A stretch of DNA of 64,000 nt from CATOSP01 sp965205385 (GTDB lineage: Bacteria > Chloroflexota > Dehalococcoidia > Lucifugimonadales > UBA3495). The position numbers and the translations under genes are program-made. The DNA is taken from contig CBDBGS010000003.1 of the NCBI GenBank assembly GCA_965205385.1, positions 1 through 64,000 on the forward strand, in the 5' to 3' direction. The notes under the pieces were generated by a model. It did no database searches. It was not told the DNA's origin and saw nothing but the letters and a program-made list of their open reading frames with translations. Positions 26,251 through 34,340 of the stretch are shown in pieces (position 1 is the stretch's first letter; each line of letters starts with the position of its first letter).

Positions 26251-27108
26251 TTATTTAGCCTCCCGCAGGCGGCGCAGTTCTTCTTCTAGCGCCAATAGTC
26301 TGACCTCAGCAGCTTCCCGAGCTGCGCGCTCTTGAGATAGCCTGGAGCGTTCCTGGGCGATTATGGCTTCGGCAGCCTCTCGCGCCACGCGTTCCTGGGC
26401 GATTATGGTTTCGGCAGCTTCGCGTGCCGCGCGTTCCTGGTCCGCTTTGGCTTCCGCAGCCTCTCGCGCTGCAATCTCTTCCGGTAGGTTTCTGATATAT
26501 TCTCCCGTGGCCGGCACGTAGAAGTAGAGCCACTCGTCAGCCCAACAAAGGCATATATTCAGCAAAGGGCTGTAGCCCTTGAGCACTCCGTCGGGCTCGG
26601 TGTTCAGTTCGAAAGGTTGATATATGCCGTCGACCAACCGGTCCCCCGCCAGGGGTTCCCCGTAGAAGTCGCCGCCAGTCGGGTCAAACCGCCAGTATTC
26701 GGAGATCCCTATTTCGGCGTAGATTCGACGTTTCCCTGTTACGTCATGCCGCGCGGTAGTAACCGAGGCTAGCTCAATCGCCAGGTCCGGCGGCTTTCCC
26801 ACCTCCCAGGGAAGGTATAACCGCCGGCGCCGGATCGCGAGCTTGTCGACACCAAATGCCAGGTAACAGTTCGGGGAAACTCGGACATTCCAGTCGTTGC
26901 GATCGTAGCATAGGATGGTGTTGCTGCTCAGGACCACATCCGGGCGTCTCCCCATCCCGGTGTAGCGGCCGCTAAGAATGTGCATCATTTCCTGGAGGGT
27001 TTCGTCCTGGAACATGGCGTCGGGCAGGGGAGGGGGATCGTCAGGATCGAAGCAAAGGCCTGCGAAGTCGATCTCGCCTTGTTTGTTGTAGGGGAGCATC
27101 GTGGTCAT
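26251..27108 (-). CDS. Uma2 family protein with C-terminal coiled coil
   Basis: This 285-residue protein has a Uma2 (PF05685) PD-(D/E)XK nuclease-like core: GRRPDVVLSSNTILCYD, then KPPDLAIELASVTTARHDVTGK (Asp and Glu near residues 111-115) and RIYAEIGISEYWRFDP. From about residue 208 the chain becomes a long helix of repeated AAREAAEAIIAQER-like units of about 14 residues, ending in EEELRRLREAK, an obvious coiled coil. Uma2 genes are abundant in Cyanobacteria and Chloroflexota; their function is unclear. ATG at 27108 has GAGAGG upstream. It lies upstream of coaX. Confidence 0.85.
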   Translation of the reverse strand: MTTMLPYNKQGEIDFAGLCFDPDDPPPLPDAMFQDETLQEMMHILSGRYTGMGRRPDVVLSSNTILCYDRNDWNVRVSPNCYLAFGVDKLAIRRRRLYLPWEVGKPPDLAIELASVTTARHDVTGKRRIYAEIGISEYWRFDPTGGDFYGEPLAGDRLVDGIYQPFELNTEPDGVLKGYSPLLNICLCWADEWLYFYVPATGEYIRNLPEEIAAREAAEAKADQERAAREAAETIIAQERVAREAAEAIIAQERSRLSQERAAREAAEVRLLALEEELRRLREAK

Positions 27109-27246
27109 CGTTGGCCTCTCGGTGACGCCGAAGGGGTGTGCCGCGGTGATGATAGCATACTCCCCAACCGCACGGCGATGGTATGCCATCAGGAGGCCGA
27201 GTGTATAATCCGGAGAAATTGCCGGACGCAACCACAGAGGGACGCA

Positions 27247-28335
27247 ATGAAGATAGAGCGGGTAAACGTAGAGGTCTTGGAGACTCCGGTAGCATTGGAG
27301 TATTCGGCTGCCGGGAACGCGGTTAGCCATAACTATCATGTCTTAGCGCGTGTGACCACGGTTGATGGCGTTCAGGGAATCGGGTACGCGGTCGCCACCA
27401 GGCGCAACATGGTGAAGACGGTTGCCCACGGCGTCGAGGAACTGGGACAGCACCTTGTGGGGATGAACGTTTTGGAGACCGAGGCGGCCAGAGCCAGACT
27501 GTCTCGCGCCGGTGGATGGATAGGCCCCGGCGGGATGCTGAACGTCGCCCTCTGCTGTCTGGACATTGCCATGTGGGACGCGGCGGGTAAGATTTTGGGG
27601 CAGCCTCTCTACCGCTTGTTGGGCGGATATAACGACCGTATCCGCGCCTACGCCAGCGACGGCCTTTGGTACAGCCTGCCCCTGGACCAACTGGCGGAAT
27701 CGGCACAGAAGCATGTATCCGAAGGGTACGACATGGTGAAGCTCCGGTTAGGTCACGAGGCTCGGCCGGAGGGGGAGGTGGCAAGGGTTCGGGCGGTGCA
27801 AGAGGCGGTTGGCCCGGACGTGCGGGTAATGGTTGACGCTACGCAAAGTTGGTCTTCCGCGCAGGCGGTGGCGTCGGGCCGCGCGCTCCAGGAGGCGGGC
27901 ATCGTTTGGCTGGAAGACCCGGTCTCAGCACAGGACCTTGCCGGGTTGGCGCATCTAAAGCAGGTGTTGGACGTCCCGATAGCGGCCGGTGAAAACCTGT
28001 TCGGGATCGACCCATTTCAGAAGACCTTCGAGGCGGGCGCGGTGGACATCGCAATCATCGACCTGGCCCGTGTGGGAGGGATTACGCCGTGGATGAAGGT
28101 GGCGGCTCTGGCCGAGGCCAGAGGAATTCCCGTCGCGGGCCACGTCATCCCGGAAGTCCATGTACACTTGCTATCGGCGATTCCCAACGGGCATCTGGTT
28201 GAATACATGCCCAGGTCCGTGCCGATCTTCAAGTCCAGCTTGACGCTGGAAGACGGACACCTACTGGCTCCCCAAGAGCCGGGGTTGGGAGTGGAGTTGG
28301 ACGAAGAAGCGTGCGAACGCTACCGGGTCCAGTAG
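27247..28335 (+). CDS. Enolase-superfamily (mandelate racemase/muconate cycloisomerase) enzyme
   Basis: This 362-residue enzyme has the two-domain enolase-superfamily plan. Metal ligands are in VMVDATQSW (Asp near residue 199), WLEDPV (Glu near 225) and AAGENLFG (Glu near 251); YDMVKLRLG gives a Lys-x-Arg in place of the usual Lys-x-Lys, and AGHVIPEVHVHL may supply a His base. The reaction would be proton abstraction next to a carboxylate (racemisation or dehydration of a sugar acid). ATG at 27247 has GAGGG 5 bases upstream and begins the conserved MKIERV strand; an upstream extension to 26980 overlaps Uma2 antisense and is rejected. Confidence 0.9.
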   Translation: MKIERVNVEVLETPVALEYSAAGNAVSHNYHVLARVTTVDGVQGIGYAVATRRNMVKTVAHGVEELGQHLVGMNVLETEAARARLSRAGGWIGPGGMLNVALCCLDIAMWDAAGKILGQPLYRLLGGYNDRIRAYASDGLWYSLPLDQLAESAQKHVSEGYDMVKLRLGHEARPEGEVARVRAVQEAVGPDVRVMVDATQSWSSAQAVASGRALQEAGIVWLEDPVSAQDLAGLAHLKQVLDVPIAAGENLFGIDPFQKTFEAGAVDIAIIDLARVGGITPWMKVAALAEARGIPVAGHVIPEVHVHLLSAIPNGHLVEYMPRSVPIFKSSLTLEDGHLLAPQEPGLGVELDEEACERYRVQ

Positions 28336-28343
28336 ACAAAAAG

Positions 28344-28375
28344 TGACCGGCGCTCAGCTAGCTGAGCACCGGTCA
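28344..28375. terminator. Hairpin between convergent genes
   Basis: TGACCGG-x-GCTCAGC and GCTGAGC-x-CCGGTCA form a long stem with one internal mismatch pair, centred on a TA. It separates the enolase-type gene from the NHL gene of cassette A. Confidence 0.8.
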
Positions 28376-28403
28376 AGAACCTGGCTGCTATGCCGGTACA
28401 GAC

Positions 28404-29432
28404 CTAGAGGTTGAACTGTGGGTCCGCGTAATTCATGTCCTTCTCGTAGATCTGCAAGCGGTTGCGCTGGGAGTCGCAGACTATCAGCCTGCTGGTCTCC
28501 TGGTCGAAAGCGCAGGCCACGGGCATCCGGAACGGGCGCTGCTGGTCCTCCAGGTCATAGACCTGGCGGCGGCGGCGCTGCATGTCCGGGTTAGCGTCGA
28601 TGGACATCTGGGCCCAGGGTGATACATCGATGGCGTCGCCCTTGAGGTAGGTCAAGGGGCGGGCGTCGGAGTTGTAGATCACCACGCGCTCATTCATCCA
28701 GTCCACGACGTAAACGTCCCCTTCCCCGTCAACTGCCACGCCGGTGGGGTGGCGCAGGGAGCCGGGGCCGGTGCCGCCGTAACCGAATACGGCCAACACG
28801 TCGCCGTTGGTGTTGAACTTCGGGACCCGGTGGTTGTTCCAGTCGGCAACGTATATGTCTCCGTTGTTGTCGATGGTCATCCCCCAGGGCATGTCCAGTT
28901 CGCCCTCATCTTCGCCCTTGATGCCGAAGCCGCTGACGAATTGTCCTTCCGGGGAGAATTTTTGGACACGGCTGTTGAGGCTGTTGACGATCCAGAGGTT
29001 GCCGTCGGTATCGATGCTGCAACCGGAGGGACCGTTTAGCTGGCCTTCGCCGTCTCCCGCTTCGCCCCAAGTCCTGAGCAGATTGCCCTCGGAGTCGAAG
29101 ACGGAAATGAGGTTCTTCCACTCATCGGCGGCGTAAATGTTCTCGTCCTTGTCCATGGCGATGGACGTAAGGAAGGCGAAGTGAGGCTCTTCAGTGGAGC
29201 CGTAGGTGGGTCCCGTCTTGCCGAATTCAGTGATGAACTCGTGGTTGATGGTTACCTTGGAAATCCGCTGGTTGGGGTTGGTGTCCGACCCGCGGTTGGC
29301 GACGTAGAGAACGCCGTCCTTGGCGGGAATCACACCGACGGGTGTGCTGAATCCCATCCCCGCCGCAGAGCCGCGGCCCAGGTGATGGCTATAAATCCAG
29401 GCACGACCGCCAGCCACTGTTTCCAGCGCCAT
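28404..29432 (-). CDS. NHL-repeat beta-propeller, cassette A
   Basis: This 342-residue protein is a six-bladed NHL propeller. Recurrent blades read FSTPVGVIPAKDGVLYVANRG, LTSIAMDKDENIYAADEWKN, LNGPSGCSIDTDGNLWIVNS, LDMPWGMTIDNNGDIYVADWNNHRVPKF and LRHPTGVAVDGEGDVYVVDWMNERVVIY (each cited in part as a pattern). No signal peptide is present, so it is probably cytosolic, or exported by an unknown route. AGGAGG lies 7 bases before the ATG at 29432. It is the last gene of the DUF1800-DUF1501-NHL series and a paralogue of the gene at 57479. NHL propellers bind proteins, sugars or RNA; here the partner may be the DUF1501/DUF1800 pair. Confidence 0.88.
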   Translation of the reverse strand: MALETVAGGRAWIYSHHLGRGSAAGMGFSTPVGVIPAKDGVLYVANRGSDTNPNQRISKVTINHEFITEFGKTGPTYGSTEEPHFAFLTSIAMDKDENIYAADEWKNLISVFDSEGNLLRTWGEAGDGEGQLNGPSGCSIDTDGNLWIVNSLNSRVQKFSPEGQFVSGFGIKGEDEGELDMPWGMTIDNNGDIYVADWNNHRVPKFNTNGDVLAVFGYGGTGPGSLRHPTGVAVDGEGDVYVVDWMNERVVIYNSDARPLTYLKGDAIDVSPWAQMSIDANPDMQRRRRQVYDLEDQQRPFRMPVACAFDQETSRLIVCDSQRNRLQIYEKDMNYADPQFNL

Positions 29433-29555
29433 ACTCAATCCTCCTGCTTTTGAGTAGACCCGGGGCCGGAGGTTTAGACCAGCTGGGCCATTCCCTCCGG
29501 CACCGAAGTCACCTGTATTTACCGGCGGCACTCATGCGCCGGTTATCGTCTTGGC

Positions 29556-30683
29556 CTAAAGGAAGTGGTGCTTCTCGAAAGAGCCGTTGACGATGGGCTT
29601 GGCGTCGAGGCCGAACCAGTCTTCCAAGATGGTGGTGTAGCCGCCGCGGAAGTCGTAGTTGGGGACCAGGTCGCCCTGTTCCAGGTCCTCGGCCTTGGCC
29701 GAGGGGTACCGGCCGTACATGCCGCCCTTGACCGGGTCGCCGATGGCGAAGGCCGCGCCGGCGGCGCCGTGGTCGGTGCCGGAGCCGTTGTCGTGGACGC
29801 GGCGTCCGAACTCGGTGAAGAGGTACATGACGACGTTGTCACCCTGGCCGTGGGCGTGGAGGTCTTCGAAGAAGGCGGAGATGCCTTCTGAGACGTCCTT
29901 CCACAGGGTGGGATGCGCGCCAGCCTCGCCGGCGTGGGTGTCGAATGAGCCGTGCTGGGTGTAGAAGATGCGGGTGCCGAGGTCGGCCAGGTAGACCTGA
30001 GCGATGTCCTTCAGGTGAGCGGAGATGGGGGAATTGGGGTACTCGACGCTGGAGGAGTACATCTCAGGGGCTACTTTGACGATGTCCGCGCCGGTCATGG
30101 CTTCCATGCCGGTGGAGCGGAGATAGTCGGTGACCATGCCGGAACCGACGGCGGGGGAGTACATGCGCGCGAAGAGGTCCAGGGCCTTTAGGCGCTGGGA
30201 CTCGTCACTGATGCCGGTGAGGACGCCGTAGGTCTCGAGGTCGGCGATGGCGGCGACGGGTACGCCGGGGACCACCAGGGCGCGTGGCAGGCCATGGCCG
30301 AAGTTAATGGCGGAGAGGACGTTCTCCTTGTTGGGGTCTAGCTCGCGGGCGAGCCTGCCGGCCCAACCCTCGGTGCCGACCTTGTCCGGCTCGCAGGTGT
30401 GCCAGATGTCCATGGAGCGGAAGTGGGACCTGGGGGAGTCGGCGTAGCCGATGCCGTGGAGAACGGCGACCTTACCCTGGTCGTAAAGCTCCTTGATGGG
30501 GCCCATGGTGGGAGCGAAGCCGAGTTGGTCGTCGACCTTGATGATGTCTTCCTGCCGGTACTGAACGGCGGGACGGTTGTCGTAGTAGAGAGGGTCGTTG
30601 TAGGGAATGACGGTGTTGAAATAGTCGTTGCCGCCGGTGAGCTGCAAGACTACGATGACTGGGTCTTTCTTCGTAGAGGTCAT
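29556..30683 (-). CDS. DUF1501 family protein, cassette A
   Basis: This 375-residue DUF1501 protein belongs to the alkaline-phosphatase/sulfatase-like superfamily. It shows VVLQLTGGNDYFNTVIPY at the N-terminus, RSHFRSMDIWHTCE (near 87), DTHAGEAGAHPTLW (near 250) and the closing FGRRVHDNGSGTDHGAAGAAF (near 290), where Asp and His residues could bind metal. Most DUF1501 proteins start with a Tat signal; none is present here, nor in the identical twin at 58679. AAGGAG lies 8 bases before the ATG. Its usual partner, DUF1800, is directly upstream. Function of the pair is unknown. Confidence 0.93.
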   Translation of the reverse strand: MTSTKKDPVIVVLQLTGGNDYFNTVIPYNDPLYYDNRPAVQYRQEDIIKVDDQLGFAPTMGPIKELYDQGKVAVLHGIGYADSPRSHFRSMDIWHTCEPDKVGTEGWAGRLARELDPNKENVLSAINFGHGLPRALVVPGVPVAAIADLETYGVLTGISDESQRLKALDLFARMYSPAVGSGMVTDYLRSTGMEAMTGADIVKVAPEMYSSSVEYPNSPISAHLKDIAQVYLADLGTRIFYTQHGSFDTHAGEAGAHPTLWKDVSEGISAFFEDLHAHGQGDNVVMYLFTEFGRRVHDNGSGTDHGAAGAAFAIGDPVKGGMYGRYPSAKAEDLEQGDLVPNYDFRGGYTTILEDWFGLDAKPIVNGSFEKHHFL

Positions 30684-30717
30684 GCTCTAAACTCCTTTAA
30701 GGATTGCTCTAGTTAGC

Positions 30718-30849
30718 GGGTCCTTCGACTCCGCTGCGCTCCGCTCAGGATGAGCGGGGTTGGGTCTGGCCCAGGATGTCCCTGTTTGGCTTCTGCTCAG
30801 GATGGGCGGGGAATGTCCACCCGCTCACCCTGAGCGAAGTCGAAGGGCC
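30718..30849. repeat. Inverted repeat between DUF1501 and DUF1800, copy A
   Basis: GGTCCTTCGACT...GCTCAGGATGAGCGGG on the left and CCCGCTCACCCTGAGCGAAGTCGAAGGGCC (30820-30849, cited as pattern) on the right are imperfect inverted copies, with an extra CTCAGGATGGGCGGG copy in the middle. It is of the TCCTTCGACT/AGTCGAAGG type dispersed in many genomes. It could form an RNA hairpin between the two genes. Confidence 0.8.
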
Positions 30850-30869
30850 GTCCTTAGCGTGGCGAATGT

Positions 30870-32279
30870 CTAGCCGAACTGGTACTCGGTGGTGGCGCCG
30901 ACCAGGGCCAGCATCTCACCGACGCGGACGCCGGAGGCTTCCTCGTCGTTCCAGTCCATGTTGCCCTCGGCCTTGGCGTGGTCCATAAGCTGTTGGCGGG
31001 TCTCCTCACCGATCTCCAGGAAGCCCATATGCTCCAGGGAAGCCTCGAGAAGCTGCTCGGGGGTGGAGATACCATCAGACTTCATGTCGCCGATGATCCT
31101 CTTGACACCGGGCAGGTTCGTGTCGGCCACATGGTCGGCCACGAAGTTAATCCGGGCCAGCAGGGAGCCGCTGTTGATCCACTCGCGGCCAGTGTACCAA
31201 CCCTCAACGCTGGGGGGATCGAGAATCGACTGACCCATGTACCCGGGCTGTAAGCCAATGTCCCTGATTCCGGGCTTGGGTAAGTCCCAGGACCCGGCCA
31301 GGCGCAGGGTGCTGGCGACCACTTCAGCGGGGCTCTTGATCTTGGCAAACCGGGAGTTCTTGAAGAACTCGGAGTTGAGCATGAGGTTGAGAACGGCCTT
31401 CATCTCGTAACCGGACTCTTCGAACGCGGTGCACATCATGTCCAGGGCCTCTTCGTCGCGGGCGGGCTCAATGGTCCACGCCGGGACCTGGACCTCGTCG
31501 GCCACGAAGAAGTTGTACAGGTGGCGGCAGATGAAGCGGGCGGTGGCCGGCTCGTTCACGATGATGTCGATGATGTCCTCACCGTTGAGTTTGCCGGAGT
31601 GGCCCAAAAAGGTTTTCTCGCCGTCGTCGTGGTCCTCTTCCTTGAACTCGAACCGCCAAGGGAAGCGGCCATAGGGCAGGCGAGGGATCTTCGGCGTGAT
31701 GGTCCAGCCGGTGAAGGCGCGGGAGGCTTCCCGTACGTCCACCTCGGTGTAGTTGCTGACGCCCATGGAGAAGAGCTCCAAAAGCTCGCGTCCCCAGTTC
31801 TCGTTGACGGCGTCACGGTGGTTCTCGTTGTTGTCCAGCCAGTAGATCATAGCCGGGTTCTTGGACAGCTTAATGAGCATGTCCCGGTAGTTTCCGAGGC
31901 CATTCTCGCGGAGCATGTCTAGCTGCTCCAACAACTGGTCGCAGTTGTCCACCTTGGAATTGCCGGTGGCGAAAACGTGGTGCCAGAAGAGGGCCATCTT
32001 CTCTTCCAAGGGCCTCTCGGTGTTGACCATGCTGTACATCCAGCTAGCCTGTCCGAGAGTGGGCACTCCGCCTGGGAGGAGGGTGCTGGGATGATAGCGA
32101 GTGACCATCGCGAAGGGCCCGGCTTTGTCTTCGGGCTTGTTCGCGGGGGGATTCACGAGTTCCTCGACGGTGGCCTCGTACCCCTTGGCAACCCGCTCTT
32201 CCAGCTCTTCTCTGGTCGCGCTGAAACCGGCGCGGCGCATCAGGTGGGCCATCTGAGCGAGATCTTCCTTGTTTGCCAT
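30870..32279 (-). CDS. DUF1800 family protein, cassette A
   Basis: This 469-residue helical protein matches DUF1800: AHLMRRAGFSATREELEE at the N-terminus, EEKMALFWHHVFATGNSKVD (near 91), the block MIYWLDNNENHRDAVNENWGRELLELFSMG (cited as pattern, near 130), YTEVDVREASRAFTGW, and the C-terminal DPPSVEGWYTGREWINSGSLL. No signal peptide. ATG at 32279 has AAGGAGG upstream; the frame to 32411 is unsupported. First gene of cassette A, preceded by a TTGACA-17-TATCAT promoter. DUF1800 and DUF1501 are almost always neighbours across bacteria; their joint role is unknown. Confidence 0.92.
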   Translation of the reverse strand: MANKEDLAQMAHLMRRAGFSATREELEERVAKGYEATVEELVNPPANKPEDKAGPFAMVTRYHPSTLLPGGVPTLGQASWMYSMVNTERPLEEKMALFWHHVFATGNSKVDNCDQLLEQLDMLRENGLGNYRDMLIKLSKNPAMIYWLDNNENHRDAVNENWGRELLELFSMGVSNYTEVDVREASRAFTGWTITPKIPRLPYGRFPWRFEFKEEDHDDGEKTFLGHSGKLNGEDIIDIIVNEPATARFICRHLYNFFVADEVQVPAWTIEPARDEEALDMMCTAFEESGYEMKAVLNLMLNSEFFKNSRFAKIKSPAEVVASTLRLAGSWDLPKPGIRDIGLQPGYMGQSILDPPSVEGWYTGREWINSGSLLARINFVADHVADTNLPGVKRIIGDMKSDGISTPEQLLEASLEHMGFLEIGEETRQQLMDHAKAEGNMDWNDEEASGVRVGEMLALVGATTEYQFG

Positions 32280-32349
32280 TCGGTGCCTCCTTTTCAGATT
32301 TGTTTTCCCTGGGTTTTGCAACCCTGAATCGCCTGGTAAGATACCGAAG

Positions 32350-32378
32350 ATGATATTGCACGGCAGTACCGATGTCAA
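32350..32378 (-). promoter_or_regulatory. Promoter of cassette A, TTGACA-17-TATCAT
   Basis: On the minus strand TTGACA (32378-32373) and TATCAT (32355-32350) are 17 bases apart, 70 bases before the DUF1800 start. Cassette B has the same boxes and spacing at 61487-61515 in otherwise different sequence. Confidence 0.7.
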
Positions 32379-32532
32379 CAATTCCGACCGTTTTGTTAGG
32401 CTGCAAGTCATTTATAATAACCATTAAAAGATAGTATCAACTTCCACAATTTAGTCTGTTTGCCCACGTCGGCAAGCGCCCTACCGGCCCTTCCTCATCC
32501 CGGCTCCGAGGTCTAGCCCGCCGTGACCACAA

Positions 32533-32554
32533 CCGTATACATATACGGTATAAT
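32533..32554 (+). promoter_or_regulatory. Palindrome abutting a TATAAT box
   Basis: CCGTATA-CA-TATACGG is directly followed by a perfect TATAAT. The palindrome fills the spacer where RNA polymerase would bind, the usual place for a repressor operator. There is no good TTGACA upstream (GTGACC is the nearest). It would drive the genes from 32655 onwards. Confidence 0.5.
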
Positions 32555-32654
32555 CACCGGGGCCTTGAATGAGGCCGGGAACGATTATGGACCCTCTTCT
32601 AGGACCCATTAATTTTGCCCGGCGACTACTGGGAGAATCAGGGAGAATCAACGA

Positions 32655-33431
32655 ATGAGCAGGTTTTTGGACCAACTTGAGCGGATTAGTCAGAACACAC
32701 CGACCCCGTTGGGATTTGGTGTGTCACGCGCCGAACGAAACCCTGGCATGGCCTTGGTTGCCCTGGTGTCAGGCAACCACTTGGATGGCTGCGCGGCGGT
32801 AAGCGGCCTGGGCCCGGAAGCGGCGATCCTTGCCGGGGCCGAAAGCCCAAATGGGCTGCTGTCGTTGAAAGATGCGTTGTCCTCCACACCCTGGGGAGTC
32901 AGTTCCGATTCCCTAACCGGAGATGACGTTAAGGCTTACAAGGAGGCCGGGTGCGACGTTCTGGTGTTTAGACTCGAAGGGACCCAGGCCTCCGCCCTGT
33001 CATCCGACGACCTCGCCCGAATTTTGCGCATAGAGCCCGATCTTTCGACCAGCCAAGTCCGGGGGATTGACTCCTTGCCGGTAGACGTTCTTCTGGTGGA
33101 CATGACCGGCCATTCGGGCGCGTGGACGTTGGCGGACATCGCCAGGGTTGCCGGCGTTAGCCGCCGTGTGGACAAGTACGTTCTTTTGCATTTGGCCCAG
33201 CCTCCCGAAAAAGACGACCTGGAGGCGATTCGCAACGTCGGTGTTCACGGTCTGGCGCTGGATGTCGGGTCGGTGTCCTCGGAGGCTATGCAGGAGCTGA
33301 AGTCAAACCTGTTGGACATACCTCGCCAACGCTCCCGGCGCCGGGACAGGCCCAGCGCAACGGTACCCTCTTCTGTGTTCCCGTCGCTTAGCGAACCGGA
33401 ACGTGAGGACGAGGAAGAGGAACCTGAATAA
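32655..33431 (+). CDS. Conserved hypothetical protein with acidic tail
   Basis: This 258-residue protein is not recognised. It has alternating helix and strand elements (VALVALVSGNHLDG..., GCDVLVFRLEG, VDVLLVDMTGHSGAW, KYVLLHLAQPPEKDDLEAIRNVGVHGLALDV) that look like a TIM-barrel or a related alpha/beta fold, without an obvious active site. The last 40 residues are basic (RQRSRRRDR) and then strongly acidic (EREDEEEEPE). No signal peptide. A site-2 protease gene follows after 30 bases, so the two may be co-transcribed. Its promoter region has a palindrome over the -10 box. Confidence 0.7.
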   Translation: MSRFLDQLERISQNTPTPLGFGVSRAERNPGMALVALVSGNHLDGCAAVSGLGPEAAILAGAESPNGLLSLKDALSSTPWGVSSDSLTGDDVKAYKEAGCDVLVFRLEGTQASALSSDDLARILRIEPDLSTSQVRGIDSLPVDVLLVDMTGHSGAWTLADIARVAGVSRRVDKYVLLHLAQPPEKDDLEAIRNVGVHGLALDVGSVSSEAMQELKSNLLDIPRQRSRRRDRPSATVPSSVFPSLSEPEREDEEEEPE

Positions 33432-33461
33432 CGGGCCGCCAAACCCCGTGTTCAATAATCC

Positions 33462-34163
33462 ATGTTAATTAGCTCCCGGCAACTGCTCCTGGACGACCCT
33501 ATCAGCTTCCTGCTCTTGGTGGGACTGACGGCCTTGGCCCTAATCGTCGCAGTCACCGTCCACGAATTCAGCCACGCTTTCGTGGCCAGCGCTTTGGGGG
33601 ACCACACGGCCAGGCATCAGGGCCGAGTGTCGTTGAATCCGTTGAGGCACCTGGACCCCAGCGGGTCTCTTATGTTCCTGGTGGCCGGGTTTGGCTGGGG
33701 GAAGCCCGTTCCGGTAAATGAGCGCAGGTTGGCCCATGGCTTGACCGGTGTATCCCTGGTAGCGGGTGCGGGGCCAATCTCGAACCTGATCACTGCTTTC
33801 CTGCTGGCTGCGCCGATTAGGCTGGGGATCGTGGACGTTCGCATATTCCGGTTGGACTGGGTGGCGGACGTGAGAGGAGGAGGGGCGGAGGAGTTCATTG
33901 CGGCCATATTGGGGTTGACGGTCCTCTTCAATTTCCTGTTGGCGGTGTTCAACCTCATCCCATTGGCTCCCCTGGACGGTTCCAAGGTGGTAGGCGGACT
34001 TATCCCAAGCCAGCACCAACAGACCTATGACCAGGTCCAGCGATACGGCCCGGTACTCCTGGTGGGTCTTGTGATGTTTGACTACCTGTTCGGCCTGGGC
34101 ATTCTTTGGGGCGTGATCGGCCCACCGGTGCGGCTTCTAACGTCCCTGGCTACGGGTGGATAG
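33462..34163 (+). CDS. Site-2 protease family (M50) membrane metalloprotease
   Basis: This 233-residue membrane protein is of the short site-2 protease (YwhC-like) type. The zinc motif HEFSHAF (HExxH, near residue 30) lies in the first membrane helix, and the third ligand is in NLIPLAPLDGSKV (Asp near 175). GDHTARHQGRVSLNPLRHLDPSG after the first helix is the standard signature. There are about five or six hydrophobic segments. No PDZ domain is present, so it differs from RseP. It would cut other membrane proteins within the bilayer; substrate unknown. No strong ribosome-binding site; likely translated with the upstream gene. Confidence 0.92.
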   Translation: MLISSRQLLLDDPISFLLLVGLTALALIVAVTVHEFSHAFVASALGDHTARHQGRVSLNPLRHLDPSGSLMFLVAGFGWGKPVPVNERRLAHGLTGVSLVAGAGPISNLITAFLLAAPIRLGIVDVRIFRLDWVADVRGGGAEEFIAAILGLTVLFNFLLAVFNLIPLAPLDGSKVVGGLIPSQHQQTYDQVQRYGPVLLVGLVMFDYLFGLGILWGVIGPPVRLLTSLATGG

Positions 34164-34340
34164 CCCGTACCGGCTGCCACGAGCGCAACCGCCCGGAACA
34201 GTCCTCGTCCCGGTACTGCCCGTGCTAAAATGCAGTACCTTGGGGTAGCCCTCCCGTCTTTCTGTTTTGTGTATGCCGGTACCGTAGGCCGGATGTGTAA
34301 TTTGAGAAGGGCGGAGTCCGGACATAGGGAGCCAGACCAA

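Larger units (their letters stand above)
29554..31114. repeat. 1,561-bp duplicated block, copy A
   Basis: This block reappears at 58677-60237 in the same orientation at a constant offset of 29,123. By eye every base is the same. It covers the stop of DUF1501 to a point inside the 3' third of DUF1800. Outside it the flanks diverge at once on the left, and become a mosaic of similar and different patches on the right (for example another identical stretch at 31698-31842). Confidence 0.93.
32280..32654. other. Divergent regulatory region
   Basis: A 375-bp gap separates DUF1800 (minus) from the hypothetical gene at 32655 (plus). It carries the minus-strand promoter at 32350-32378, the plus-strand palindrome and -10 box at 32533-32554, a small hairpin GGCCT/AGGCC at 32561-32576 and a short direct repeat GGGAGAATCA just before the + gene. 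Confidence 0.6.

Noticed and set aside
26980..27246. N-terminal extension of the enolase-superfamily gene
   Set aside because: It is antisense to the Uma2 gene, has no family similarity, and the ATG at 27247 has its own ribosome-binding site.
29556..30683. Prophage or IS origin of the duplicated block
   Set aside because: No transposase, integrase or terminal repeats at the block borders; the borders fall inside homologous genes, as expected for gene conversion.
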